From NCBI GenBank assembly GCA_026018925.1, contig JAKSZU010000013.1, positions 82,174,291 through 82,238,290 of the forward strand: DNA of 64,000 bases. Reading direction: 5' to 3'. The stretch's first letter is position 1; each line of letters opens with the position of its first letter. The notes under the pieces are model-generated. The model made no database searches and was not told where the DNA came from. It saw only the letters and a list, made by a program, of their open reading frames with translations. The stretch is from Tupaia tana. Its lineage: Eukaryota > Chordata > Mammalia > Scandentia > Tupaiidae. Positions 35,736-46,261 of the stretch are shown piece after piece. The translations under genes and the position numbers were made by a program.

Positions 35736-35945
35736 AGAGGGCATATACTCTTGTTATAGGGAGGGAAAGGCCAATGGGCCATGGTTATGTCCCAGGTCCT
35801 TCTCTTTCATTTCAACATCCTGTTGTGAGTGGGCTTGCATCACATGCCTGGTGTTTTTCAAACCATTGGGGCTGGGGTTGGAACCATGGTTGGCCATGTG
35901 GGATCTGGCTCCCTTAGCCACAAGGACATGGATCTGGCCCCAGAT
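35735..35945 (-). mobile_element. Old tRNA-headed SINE
   Basis: Plus-strand order: 'ccatggttatgtcccagg', 'catcacatgcctggtgtttttcaaacc', 'ggttggaaccatggttggccatgtggg', 'cttagccacaaggacatgg'. An older relative of family A. Confidence 0.6.
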
Positions 35946-35985
35946 TTCAATTTTTTTTGGAGGGGGCATCAAAATAAGCTTGTAT

Positions 35986-36228
35986 TGGGACCAGCAGGTA
36001 GTATGGTGGTTAGAACACTGGACTACCATATGGCTGACCACAGTTCAAGTCCTGGACATGGCAGCTTGAAAATCATGCCAGGTATGTGTGCTTGTGTGCC
36101 CAAAATCACAAGAGGAGGATGGAGGAGAAGGGATTGTGATGTGGCTATGCCCCTTGAGAGGTGATTTCTCACTTTCCCTCTCTTTGTCTCTCTTTGGCAA
36201 GTGCATGTGTCATATAGAAAAAAAAAAT
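35986..36228 (+). mobile_element. Family A SINE, older
   Basis: GGGACCAGCAGGTAGTATGGTGG head, GTTCAAGTCC B-box, body 'gtgtgcttgtgtgcccaaaatcac', short A tail. Confidence 0.87.
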
Positions 36229-36492
36229 CTTCTATATTTTAATTCACTTTTCTGTGAACTCTTTGAAGTCCTCTTGTATACCTGGAGAATAATGACAATA
36301 TACAGTTGCCTTTTGGTATCCCCAGAGGATTGGTTCCAGGACCCTCTGCAGATGCCAAAATTCAAGGATGCTCAAGTCCCTTGTATAAAACAGTGTAGTA
36401 TTTGCACACAATCCACACATATCTTCTCATATACTTTATCTCTAAATTACTTGTAATGTCTAATACAATTTAAATGTTATATAAATAGTTGT

Positions 36493-36496
<4 letters not shown>

Positions 36497-36536
<40 letters not shown>
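36497..36536. repeat. (AT)n microsatellite
   Basis: About 20 perfect AT units. Confidence 0.97.
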
Positions 36537-36538
<2 letters not shown>

Positions 36539-36558
36539 TTGATGTTTCAGTTATTTCC

Positions 36559-36752
36559 AGAGAGCGAGACCAGAGGGCAAGAGAGGTCTCCTTCTCAGGG
36601 TCCTCTTGCCATAATCCTCCCCAAGTCCTGCAGGGTATGGGCTTGCCTCACATGTTTTCGCAGACCTGGGTGGAGAACCCAGAGCCTTCCCACATGTCCT
36701 CCAGCTTTGTGCAGCAGCACCACTACTGACTGTGTCACTGTGGCTGGGCCTG
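36559..36752 (-). mobile_element. Old family B SINE inside the Tigger-like element
   Basis: 'gggcaagagaggtctcc' to 'ctgtgtcactgtggctgggcc', with 'gcagcagcaccactactgac' near the 5' end. Diverged reverse copy. Confidence 0.5.
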
Positions 36753-36786
36753 TTATTTTTAATTTTATTACTTTTTATTGTTATGT

Positions 36787-36863
36787 ATTGTTGTTAGAAA
36801 AGTCATGATGCATGTTTGCATAGAAAAACAAAGAAAATACATCATGAGTTTTCTGATAACCCA
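36787..36863. mobile_element. Short palindromic mariner-type MITE, copy 2
   Basis: 'ttgttagaaaagtcatgatgcatg' and 'catcatgagttttctgataaccca' pair as inverted ends. Related to 9141-9217. Confidence 0.6.
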
Positions 36864-37264
36864 ATATATATTTAATTATTTTTTTATCTGCAGTTGGTTA
36901 AAACCATGGATGGGGAACCCATGAATATGATACAGGGCTGCCTGTACCACTTTATTCTAGGCCAGATGTAGTAAAGATCCCCTCCCACCTACCTGCCTCC
37001 ATGCCTCTTCCTGCCGTAAGATTATCTAAGCTTAGGTGTGGAACCACCACAAACCCAAACCTGAGCGTGACCACTGCTTGGTGGGAGGACAGACTATCCC
37101 AGGGGAGCAGCATGTAGGTCAGCTCGCTGTTCTAGTGCCCCAAGAGGAAGAGGGAGACATAGAGAGCCACACTCATGGGCTTGTCCTATGGAAGCAGGGA
37201 CCAGGCCTCCTCTACGTGCACAGGATTCTCCATTATGAACAATCACAATAGAAACTCCTGTCAG

Positions 37265-37546
37265 TGGGACCAGCAGTTAGCGTAATGGCTATGTCACTGA
37301 ACTCCCATGTAGTCGACCATGGTTCAAGTCCCAGACCTGGTGGCTTAAACTCACTCTGGGTGCGTGTGTGTGTGTGCCCAAGATCCCAAGAGTAGAATGG
37401 AGGAGAAGGAATTGTGGCGTGGCCATACCCCCGGGGGGTGATTTCTCGCTTTCTGACTCTGTCTCTCTTTTTCTGGCGAGTGCATGCACCCTCTAGCAAA
37501 AATCTCAAAAAAACAACAACAACAACAACAACAACAAAAAACCCAG
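37265..37546 (+). mobile_element. Family A SINE, young
   Basis: GGGACCAGCAGTTAGCGTAATGG head, GGTTCAAGTCCC B-box, full body and a tail converted to (CAA)n. A 10-bp TSD ctcctgtcag lies at 37255-37264 and 37547-37556. Confidence 0.92.
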
Positions 37547-37549
37547 CTC

Positions 37550-38450
37550 CTGTCAGGAGCAGGAAAGCTGCAAGGAGGAGGGTGGAGAAAGACAGAAACT
37601 CAGAGTTCTTTTCTTTTAGTTTCCTATGTAAAGCTAGATTTTATAAGGACTTCCCACCACTATCACCATGTCTAAAGTTCCTGTGGGAGACCATCACCAG
37701 AAAATTCTGTCTTAGCCAAACTTGGATCTGGAATACAGAAAAAGACTTGGCAGAATAGGAGGATGTCTGGCCCATGGCAGCAGCTCCTAACAAAAGGAAA
37801 GAGTGGGAGAACACAGCTGACAGTACAGTGAAACCTTCCTCCTAGAGATGGGCTAGTTTTTGTCATTGAACAAGTTCTCAAAATGGGACCAAGCCTGATA
37901 GCTTTCTCACTGCTTGCTCCAAGCAAAGCAGTGTGGATGGATAGACCGAGGAGAGGAAGCTGTCCATGGGACTGGATAACAGATGGGAAGATTCTGAAGT
38001 CCAGTACAACTTCCTGGGAACTCTAAGATGGCCAGAGTGGGGCAGTGCTGCAGAGAGCCAGACCACGGAAGGCGCTCCCCCTACATAGAGTGGGCCAGTG
38101 CTGCAGAGAGCCAGACCACGGAAGACGCTCCCCGTGCATGGAGGCTGACAAAGACAAACCTGCTTGCGTGAAGATGATAGTGCACTACTTCTGAAGTTCG
38201 TCAGGGCCAGGACAAAAGCCAGGGAGCCAACAGTGATGGAGAAAACCACACCAGTAAATGGAATTCCTGTGCTGTCTTCCGATAGCGATGTCCCGGGTCT
38301 TGAAGATCAAGTAGAGGAAACCCTGGAGCAGTCAGTCATTGCGCTTTGTAACTTAGGTATACTGAAATTAAAGAACCAAGTACTTTAATTGGGTGGCCTC
38401 TATTAGTGGACAAAAAGTTGTGTGGTCTTCACTTTCTAAAAATGCTACCT
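37550..38450. other. Unique-looking sequence with a 53-bp tandem duplication
   Basis: The stretch starting cagtgctgcagagagcc occurs at 38043 and again at 38096. A 74-codon ORF (38164-38388, plus) follows; it shows no known domain and I do not call it a gene. It could be a processed-transcript fragment. Confidence 0.4.
38043..38148. repeat. Two tandem 53-bp units
   Basis: Units 38043-38095 and 38096-38148 share cagtgctgcagagagccaga and 'gaccacggaag-cgctcccc', with a few mismatches. Confidence 0.85.
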
Positions 38451-38455
38451 TAAGG

Positions 38456-38712
38456 GGACCAGTGGGTGGTATAGTGATTAAGGCACTGGACTCTCTTAGA
38501 GTTGACCACGGTTCGAGTCCTGACTCAGTGACTTGAAACTCACACTAGGCACATGTGTGTGCGTGCCCAAAATCTTGAGAGGAGAATGGAGAAGAGATTG
38601 TGGTGTGGCCATTTTCCTGGGGAGTGATTTCTCACTTTCAGTCTCTCCAGCAAATACATGTGCTCTATAGCAAAAATCTCTCTCAAAAACAAACAACAAC
38701 ATGAAAAACAAA
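38456..38712 (+). mobile_element. Family A SINE
   Basis: 'aggggaccagtgggtggtatagtgattaaggc' head, GGTTCGAGTCC B-box, body with a short palindrome, A-rich tail. Confidence 0.87.
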
Positions 38713-38725
38713 AAATACCACCATA

Positions 38726-38983
38726 GGGCCAGCTCTGTGTCCTTTGGTTAAGATGGCTGAATCCCACATGACTGACCCTATTCGAGTGCTGAACCCAATG
38801 GCTTGAGAAATACTCTTGGCATGGATGCATATGTGTCCAAAATCCCAAAAAGAGGGAGAAATGGAGGAGAAAGGATTGCAGCATGACTGTACCCCATGGG
38901 GGGTGCTTTCTTTTTTCACTCTCTCTCTCTCTGTCTCTGTTCATGTCTAGCAAGCACATGCACCATCTAGCAAAAAAATGAAA
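38726..38983 (+). mobile_element. Family A-type SINE, old subfamily
   Basis: 'gggccagctctgtgtcctttggttaagatggctg' head, body 'gcatatgtgtccaaaatccc', CT-rich stretch, A-rich tail. Confidence 0.82.
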
Positions 38984-39104
38984 AAACCCTCTGTAGCACA
39001 ATGTGGCAACTGACCACTGTGTGCTCCAAGAACTAGTTCTAAGCACTAGCTTCCCCAAAGACATTACTGAAGACATAATCCTCCTTGATTCCCCATCAGT
39101 AAGT

Positions 39105-39595
39105 AGAGCAAAGTGATTATGAGCACAGACTGCAGCCAGAAAACTAAGCTGAAATTCTGGCCTTTTCACTTACTAACTGGGAGACCCTGGGACATGTTAC
39201 CTAACATCTCTGTGCTTTGATGTCCTCATCTGTAATGTGGGGATAATAGCAGCTATCTTGGGGCCAGCAGATGGCATAGTGGTTACTCTCACATGGCCAA
39301 CTGTGGTTCGAGTCCCGGATCCAGTGTCTTTAAAATCATGCCAGGTACATGTGCGTGCATGTCCAAGATCCCAGGAGGAGGATAGAAGAGAAGAAATTGC
39401 CGTGTGGCCATCCCCCTGGGGGATGAATTCTCACTTTCTCTCTCACTGTTTCTGTCTCTCTCTATCCAGCAATTGTACACACCCTAAGGCAAAAACTTCA
39501 TAAAAAACGAACAAAAAATAGAAGCTGCCTCTTAGGGTTGTGATGAGAGCTGGCAAGGCAGTTGTCTAAAGCACTCAGTGTGACTGGCACTAACA
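39105..39595 (+). repeat. MIR SINE, split by a family A SINE
   Basis: 39105-39256 carries the MIR core ('gagcacagactgcagccag', 'cttactaactgggagaccctggg', 'tcctcatctgtaatgtggggataatagc'). 39513-39595 carries the continuation ('tcttagggttgtgatgagagctggc'). Confidence 0.85.
39259..39512 (+). mobile_element. Family A SINE inserted in MIR
   Basis: GGGGCCAGCAGATGGCATAGTGG head, GGTTCGAGTCCC B-box (the D-arm to anticodon region is shortened), body, CT-rich stretch and A-rich tail. Confidence 0.88.
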
Positions 39596-39996
39596 TTTCC
39601 ACAGTAATTATTAGGATCATGCTGGTTAGCAGTGATTGTTCCCACCTCACAACACAAAGCATATTGCTGGCGATAAAAACCTGAGACATTTCAATGTGTT
39701 TCTTTTCACTCTTTTCCATGTCTGTTATTTTTCCTTGTAAAAGTCAGATCATACTGACTACTCTTTACTTTTTTCCCACCTGCCTTTGGTGGGTTTTTCT
39801 TTTTTTATTTTCATATTTTAAACACTTCATTGAAATATGATTGACATATGGAATGCCATAATACTCAATGTACATATTCTGCTTTTTAAACTGACTACAT
39901 CGAGACTATCTTTCTATTTCATGTATTCTTCTACAGTAGTTTTTCAGCTTATTTATTCCATGAATGAGACAGAGAGAAAGATCATCTTAAGAAAGA

Positions 39997-40156
39997 CAGC
40001 CATCTTTTTTAATAACAACCTGTTCTTATGAGAACTAACCCCTTCTCATAAGAGCTATAACTCTCTTACAAAAATGAGATAATAGTGAACATGTAAGTTT
40101 TTAAAAAGGTTTATTTATTAAGAGAAAGAGAAGAAAGACAGGCACCTTCAACAGGG

Positions 40157-40187
<31 letters not shown>

Positions 40188-40566
40188 GGAGAGGTTTTCG
40201 CTATAGGGCGCGTGCGCTTGCCAGACAGACAGAGACATAGAGACAGAAAGCGAGAAATCACCCCCTAGGGGGGATGGTCATGCCGCAATCCCTTCTCCTC
40301 CATTCTCCTCTCAGGATCTTGGGCATGCACACACACGCGCCCGGCGTGAGTTTTAAGCCACCAGGTCTGGGACGCGAACCGCGGTCGACTACGTGGGAGT
40401 CCAGCGACATAGCCATTACACTAACTGCTGGTTCCCAACAGGGTCTTTTGAAATAGCCTCCCAGAAAGACAGTTATGTGTGTATATATAATTCTGTCAGA
40501 GATTAAAGAAAAGATCATTTTTCCCCACACCCTCTCCAACACAGAACACATAGTACTTAAAACACA
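39997..40566. repeat. Duplicated segment, copy 1 (SINE-filled)
   Basis: 39997-40162 plus 40450-40566 align with 42391-42668 at about 97% by eye (seven mismatches counted over ~265 bp). Copy 1 has a family A SINE inserted; copy 2 does not. Confidence 0.88.
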
Positions 40567-40755
40567 TAGAGAGAGAGCAATAGCATGGCCAACACAGTCT
40601 TGATGCTTTGATCCACTCCCGGCCTCAGCCATCATGGATACAGACACGCCCAGTGCTCTCAGGGGAGACTCTGGACTCAGACTAGCAACCTTCCCATGTG
40701 GCTCTGCCTTGCAGAGCCTCACATTTTATCACTGTACACTGTCTGGCTCTCTAAT
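40098..40755 (-). mobile_element. Old family B SINE, split by a family A SINE
   Basis: 'ggtttatttattaagagaaagagaagaaagacagg' at the left and 'ccactcccggcctcagcc ... cttcccatgtggctctgcc ... actgtctggctct' at the right match family B in reverse. The middle also holds text not seen in other copies. Confidence 0.55.
40163..40435 (-). mobile_element. Family A SINE, very young
   Basis: Long T-run, CpG-rich near-consensus body and 'ctaactgctggttcc' end. The TSD caacagggtctttt lies at 40149-40162 and 40436-40449. The paralogous site near 42.54 kb is empty, so both edges are confirmed. Confidence 0.96.
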
Positions 40756-40759
40756 AACA

Positions 40760-41110
40760 TTGTTTTTAAGGACTGTATAATGTCATAGATATAGCATAGT
40801 TTACTCAACTAGTTTGTGGTTGAATGCTTAGGTACCTCTTCCTATTTTTAAAAGTAATGCTGCAGTAAATATCCTTGAGTGTAAACATTGCTCACAGGCA
40901 TAGTTTTCCCCCCTTAGAATAAATTGCTAGAAGTGAAATTTCTAGTTCAAATGGCATGCGAACTTGAAAGCATTTACTACTTTATACTATTGCCAAATTA
41001 TTCCTCCAGAAAGATTATACCACCATCAGCAAGGAATAAAAAGCCAGTTTCCTCTCACTGTATCTACCACTGGATATTATCGTGTTTTCAGTTTTATTTT
41101 GTACTTATTC
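40760..41110 (-). mobile_element. Old L1 (L1M-type) ORF2 3' fragment
   Basis: 'aagtaatgctgcagtaaatatccttgag', 'gaagtgaaatttctagttcaaatggc' and 'ccaaattattcctccagaaagattataccaccatcagc' are the reverse of old L1 ORF2 C-terminal text. Frame lost. Confidence 0.6.
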
Positions 41111-41950
41111 TTGACCTAAAGCTTATGTCTGATGTTTTAGAATTAGTTTTTCTGAACTTGTTGCTGATTCTTGCTCTACTGGAGCTTCCCATCAGAACAT
41201 CCTAGATGGGTCCTCATTGATTCAGACAACCCTAAGGAGCTTCTTCCCCAGTCTTCTAGGGTAAAGTTCAGCCATGTTCGTGGATTAGGCAGGACCCCTG
41301 GAGCTTTCCTAGTGATTACCTGTGGTGATTTTAGTCTTGCTTGATTAATCACGTTGTTCTGAAAGAGATTTATGCCAGGAAGCTGCTATCCTCAGAGGCC
41401 AGACCAGTGAATCCCATGTTCCGTGTTCCGACGGGACCACCAGGGGCCCCACCAGCTGATTTAGTGCCCCTTCCTTAGTCCTACGGGGCATTGTCTCGGA
41501 CTTTGGTGGTGACCAAAGAGGAGTCATCTAAAGAGAAAAATAGGAAGCAGCAGCTCAGGACAGAGGATGATCAGCAGAGTTTCTGAATTAAGAAACATTT
41601 GTATTTAGATTTACGATACAAAATATGCAAGGGATCCTGTCATCAGCCTCTGAGAACAGAGATACCTCTCACTGGTGATGTTTTCTTTTTGGTTTCCACT
41701 TACTCTCTCAGAAGATCCTGAGGACCGGGGCCTGTAAGGAGTAGATCAAGTGGAACTGGTCTAATCTGAGCTTGGTATATTACATTTTGCATGTTAGCCT
41801 CTTTGTCACAGGGTGGGTTCATGTAGAAATACAAAAGCACAAAAAGAATATAAAAAGCAAAACTGAAAACTCCAAATCCTCTCACCTAGACATAACCAAT
41901 GTTGGCATTTGGCACTGATCTAGAACTAGAGCTGTAGCTGTAGCACTGTT
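41110..41950. other. No gene or clear repeat seen
   Basis: Apparently unique. ORFs of about 60 codons are unsupported. Confidence 0.4.
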
Positions 41951-41954
41951 GTCT

Positions 41955-42480
41955 TTGTCCATTATGGTGTTGCTAACAAAAATACCTGAGTCTGGGTAAT
42001 TTAAGGACATAAAGGTTTATTTGACTCATGATTCTGGTGACTGGAAGGTTCAAAGAAGTGTGGCTGAAAGGTCAAAATATGGCAAAAAGAAGCAGAGAGG
42101 ATGGTGGGCCTGTGCAGAGAGAGAGAGAGAAACCTGGGGGCAGCCATCTTTCCTTTTATTTATTTATTATTCTTCTTTAGGCTTTTGCCATAAAGCAGAG
42201 AATGACAGAGAAAAGGAAAGTGAGACTCACCCCCTCCAAAGGGGAACAGCAATCTCTTCTCTTCCATTCTTTTCCTGGGAACTTGGGTACACACATATGC
42301 CCAGCATGATTTTCAAACTGCCAAGTCGAACCATGGTTGACCATGTGCGAGTCCAGCACCTTAACCATTATACCACCTGCTGGCCCAATAGCCATCATTA
42401 TTAATAACAACCTGTTCTTATGAGAACTAACCCCTTCTCATAAGAGCTATAATTCTCTTACAAAAATGAGATAAAAGTGA
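41955..42480 (-). mobile_element. MaLR-type LTR, split by a family A SINE
   Basis: 'gtccattatggtgttgctaacaaaaatacctgagtctgggtaattt' and 'gactcatgattctgg' at the left, and 'aataacaacctgttcttatgagaactaaccccttctcataagagc' at the right, are the reverse MST/MLT1-like LTR layout. Confidence 0.7.
42165..42386 (-). mobile_element. Family A SINE, older, with internal deletions
   Basis: 'ctttaggcttttgccataaagcagag' to 'ataccacctgctggccc'. Probable TSD agccatctt/agccatcat on either side (42144 and 42390). Confidence 0.82.
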
Positions 42481-42668
42481 GCATGTAAGTTTTTAAAAAA
42501 GTTTATTTATTAAGAGAAAGAGAAGAAAGACAGGCACCTTCAACAGGGTCTTTTGAAATAGCCTCCCAGAAAGACAGTTATGTGTGTATATATAATTCTG
42601 TCAGAGATTAAAGAAAAGATCATTTTCCCCCACATCCTCTCCAACACAGAACACATAGTAATTAAAAT
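42391..42668. repeat. Duplicated segment, copy 2 (empty site)
   Basis: Matches copy 1 (39997-40566) but reads straight through caacagggtcttttgaaatag without the SINE. Homology ends abruptly at 42668 (attaaaat versus cttaaaac). Confidence 0.88.
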
Positions 42669-42770
42669 ATGCTATGCCAGGTGAGGAAGAGTGAGTATTT
42701 CACAGGTGAAAAATGGCATCTCAGTGCTTAACTTGACTTTCTCTTGTTATTAAAAGTGTTTAACATTTCT

Positions 42771-43016
42771 TTTTTATTTCTATTTTTTTTTTAGAAAGAG
42801 TTTTGCTATAGGGTGTGTGCACTCGCTGGAGAGACAGAAAGTGAGAAATCACCCCTCGGGGGGATGGCCGAGCCACAGTCCCTTCTCCTTCATTCTCCTC
42901 TCAGGATTTTGGGCACACATGCACACGCACCTGGCGTGAGTTTTAAGCTGCCAGATGTGGGACTTGAACCACAGTCGACTACATGGGAGTCCAGTGACGT
43001 AACCATTGCTGGTCCC
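42771..43016 (-). mobile_element. Family A SINE
   Basis: 'agaaagagttttgctatagggtgtgtgc' to 'taaccattgctggtccc', with a 9-bp loss in the head. TSD aacatttct at 42762-42770 and 43017-43025. Confidence 0.88.
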
Positions 43017-43025
43017 AACATTTCT

Positions 43026-43370
43026 ATATTTTGTTCTTTTTTCCTATATTGAGGTATCTATGTTTTTCTTTATAAATCATGTTAATTTGTAAGATCTCTT
43101 TATTTCCTAAATGCCTTGAACCTTTCCTCTATGTGCTGTATACTTCTTTAATTACCATTTGCCTTTGAATTGTTGTGTGTAGTTGGTACCATAAAACCAA
43201 GGTTTTAAATTTCATATTACTAATATTTTTTCTGTGCCTTGTGGGTTTTTTTTTCTATGCTTTATGGTTTTAAAGTCTTTTCTCATCTCAGAGTCAGAAA
43301 GTTGCTGTATTTCTATTTCCTGAGTTCATCTAAAAATCACCTTGATGGATGGGAGACTTCCTATTTTATT
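43026..43370 (-). other. AT-rich, possibly old L1 text
   Basis: 'gatctctttatttcctaaatgccttgaacctttcctctatgtgc' and 'ggttttaaagtcttttctcatctc' faintly resemble reversed old L1 ORF2. Not conclusive. Confidence 0.25.
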
Positions 43371-43374
43371 TATT

Positions 43375-43617
43375 TATTTTTAAAAGATTTTTTTCCACAG
43401 GGCATGTGCACTTGACAGAGAGAGAGAGAGCAAGAGAGAGGATAAGAAATCACCCCCCAGGGGGATGGCCATGCTGCAATCCCTTTTCCATTCTCCTCCT
43501 AGGATTTTGGGCACTCATGTACATGTGATTTTCAAGCCACTAGGTCCAAGACCTGAACTGTGGTCAGCCATGTGGAAGTCCAGCACCTTAACTACCATAC
43601 CATCTGCTGGACCTAAA
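43375..43617 (-). mobile_element. Family A SINE, older
   Basis: 'aaagatttttttccacagggcatgtgcacttgacag' to 'taccatctgctggacc', palindrome 'accccccaggggga' present. Confidence 0.87.
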
Positions 43618-43993
43618 CCTTCTATTTTAAACCACAGAGAACAGCAACAGCAGCAGCAGAATAAACCCTCTTTCATTATAGACAAGTGGGCACAACCTGG
43701 CTTCATGGAATTCTGACACCAACAGTGCAGGGAAAGGAGGGGCAGATATGACTCCTCCTGGAAAACCGATGGAGTCCTAATAGCTCTCTGTTGATAAGGT
43801 AGCAAATCATCATTTTCTTAAACTCGAAAAGTGTCTTTCTAACCTGAAAAGACTAGTCTGCAATAAAGATAAATTACCCAAGTATGTTTTAAGAACATTG
43901 TAGTTATTAACCAAACGGTAGCTATTTTCTTTCATTTAAAATCTCCTTGGCTCCTAAAGATATGACTAGTAAGGGTGAAAAATGTGAAAACTC

Positions 43994-44260
43994 GGGAACC
44001 AGCAGTTGGCGTAATAGCTATGTCGCTGGACTCCCACGTAGTCGACCGTAGTTTGCGTCCTGGACCCGGTGACTTAAAACTCACGCCGGGCACGTGTGCG
44101 TGCGTGCCCAAGATCCCGAGAGGAGAATGGAGGAGAAGGGATTACGGCATGACCATCCCCCTGGGGGGTGATTTCTTGCTTTCTGTCTCTCTGTCTCTCT
44201 CTGTCTGTCTGGCAAGCACACACGCCCTTTAGCGAAAACCTCTCCAAAAAAAAAAAAAAA
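43994..44260 (+). mobile_element. Family A SINE, young full-length
   Basis: GGAACCAGCAGTTGGCGTAATAGC head, near-consensus CpG-rich body, A15 tail. TSD tgtgaaaactc at 43983-43993 and 44261-44271, extended by shared A residues. Confidence 0.94.
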
Positions 44261-44339
44261 TGTGAAAACTCTTATTAAGTGTGTTGAGTTTTATTTTCTA
44301 CTCAGAATGATGTCATTTAAAACTCTGAGAAAATGCTTT

Positions 44340-44665
44340 TGGGAGGGCAGTTTGTCCTCAGTAAGCCTTGAATGTTCCAATCCTTTGGTTTAGCAATTCT
44401 ACTGCTAGAAATTTATCCTTTGGCTGTCATCACAAAAGAACATCTAATGTGTACTTAGAGGAAGTTTCAACGCAGCCCTATTGATAATAGCAAACACTGG
44501 GAACCTCTTAAATGATGTGTTAGCAGCAGGCCGGTAAAATAAATTGAGACACACCTGTGAACTATTATGCAGTAGTTACAAAGAGTGAGGTGAGACTCCA
44601 TGTGCTGAAATAGAAAACAGTCACTAAGAAAGAAAACTGAAGAACATGCCTGTCATGTTAAGAAT
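44340..44665 (+). mobile_element. Old L1 (L1M-type) ORF2 3' fragment
   Basis: 'agcaattctactgctagaaatttatcc', 'ttgataatagcaaacactgggaacctcttaaatg', 'aactattatgcagtagttacaaagagtgagg'. Standard old L1 C-terminal ORF2 text; frame lost. Confidence 0.7.
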
Positions 44666-44939
44666 AAAAGACCCCAACACATGACATATTGGTGTATTTA
44701 TTTATTTTCTGGATACATAGAGAATTAATAGGAATTGTTGCCTAAAAGAGCAAAGCTAATGATGATGAAGTGAAAAAAATTCAACTTTTCATTTTATTCC
44801 TTTGTGTACTGTGTACTGTGTGAATTTTTTCACTGTGTGTATTTCTTTTATTTATATTTTTTGATGCTAGCTATGTCTGTCTAGGCAGGAATGTTATGGG
44901 TTCTTGGTATTTCCTTCTTTATACCTATTAAAAAGTTGG

Positions 44940-45196
44940 GGCTGAGGCCAGAAGGTGGCATAGTGGTTAAGGTGCTAGACTCCCACATGGTTGAATGCAG
45001 TTTGAGTCCTGGAATTGGTGGCTTGAAATTCATTCCAGGTGCATATGCACCCGTGTCCAAAATCCCAAGAGGAGAATGGGGAAGGGATTGCAGGATGGCT
45101 ATCCTCCGAGGGTGGGGGGGTGTGATTTCTCACCTTTCCTTTCACTGTCTCTCTGTGTCTCTATTGCAAGCACATGCACCGTATGGGGGAGGGGGG
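44940..45196 (+). mobile_element. Family A SINE, older
   Basis: 'gctgaggccagaaggtggcatagtggttaaggtgc' head, GTTTGAGTCCTG B-box, G-rich palindrome region, CT-rich stretch, 'caccgtatggggg' end. Confidence 0.85.
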
Positions 45197-45197
45197 A

Positions 45198-45412
45198 AGC
45201 CGGGGCCAAACAGTGGCACAGCAGTAAGGCCGTGCTCTGCACCTACATGGAAAGGTTTCAGGTTTGGTTTGAAGACCTTCTTGAATGTCCAGGTGTGCTG
45301 GAGTGCCCATGATCTGGGACTGACTGATGGGAGTGGATCATAGTGTGAGGATCCTGTTGGGATGCCTCTCTCCGTCTTACTCATGGGAGAAATAAGAAAA
45401 CTTTTTAAAATT
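45198..45412 (+). mobile_element. Family B SINE
   Basis: 'ggggccaaacagtggcacagcagtaaggccgtgctctgc' head, 'gcccatgatctgggactgactgatgggagtggatcatagtg' body, 'ctcatgggagaaataagaaaactt' tail. It directly follows a family A SINE. Confidence 0.82.
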
Positions 45413-45414
45413 GC

Positions 45415-45643
45415 TGGAAGAGTACATGTACTTACCAGAGAGACAGAGATAGAGAGGGAGAAATCACCCCCCAACGGAATGTGGTCACACCACAGTCCCT
45501 TCTCCTCCATGTCTCCATTCTGTCAGGATCTTGGGCATGCATGCACATGTACCAGCATGTTTCCAAGCTGCTGGGCTGAGATTTGAACTTGATCAGCCGG
45601 GTAGGATCCAGTTCTCTTAGCCACTAGGCTACAGGGCTGGCTC
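45415..45643 (-). mobile_element. Old tRNA-headed SINE
   Basis: 'ggaagagtacatgtacttaccagagagacagag', 'gaaatcaccccccaacgg', 'cttgggcatgcatgcacatgtacc', 'tcttagccactaggctacagggctggctcc'. An older relative of family A, like that at 56.99 kb. Confidence 0.75.
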
Positions 45644-45644
45644 C

Positions 45645-46080
45645 GAAATAATCTTTTAAAAATTAATTATATGTCAGAAATAGTCACTCAATATTGACAT
45701 CTAAGAAACAAACAAAACACGATTAGCTAAAGTCAGGAAAGTATGTACACCTCTGTTTGGAATTAAGCTAATGTCTTGGAGCTTGCGTTCCTTCTCGTCA
45801 TCAGAATGCCACACATTGTGTTCTGTCTATTTTTGTGCACACTATTTTGTTTTGCATTTCCAACCACAGCAGCTGCGTTCTGTCGGCACCAGCTCTCTAC
45901 TGTTGTGTGGTCGGCCGCCCCAGGGACTGCGAGGAACCAGTGGGAAAGGGGCTGTGGTGAGGTCCATGCAGTGTCCATTTCTGCTTCCTGCCCGGAGACA
46001 TTTCCTCCAGGCCACAAATCTTTCTAAGATAGGACCATCAACTTAATGGATCTCTCTGTCCCTTGCCCTTAACATTAATT
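45645..46080. other. No gene or clear repeat seen
   Basis: ORFs of 83-91 codons overlap on both strands at 45.76-46.05 kb with no recognised domain. Confidence 0.4.
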
Positions 46081-46121
46081 CTTTTTTTTGTTTGTTTAAG
46101 AATTGTTTAATTTTATTTATC

Positions 46122-46206
46122 ATTTTATATATATGTGTGTGTGTATATATATATAAAACATTATATATATATAACATTTTATATATATATATATATATAA
46201 AAAAAC

Positions 46207-46250
<44 letters not shown>
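46122..46250. repeat. (AT)n-rich simple repeat
   Basis: Several blocks of TA repeats with 'aaaacatt' spacers, ending in about 22 perfect units. It lies at the 3' side of the pseudogene below and may derive from its tail. Confidence 0.95.
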
Positions 46251-46261
46251 GCTTTGAAGTT

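Larger units (their letters stand above)
36301..36956. mobile_element. Tigger2/MER2-like DNA transposon remnant
   Basis: Left end 'tacagttgccttttggtatc' and right end, reverse-complemented, 'tacaggcagccctgtatc' are terminal inverted repeats. The interior 'gattggttccaggaccctctgcagatgccaaaattcaaggatgctcaagtccc' is characteristic of Tigger/pogo-type MITEs. An (AT)n, an old SINE and a MITE sit inside. No transposase is left. Confidence 0.7.
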
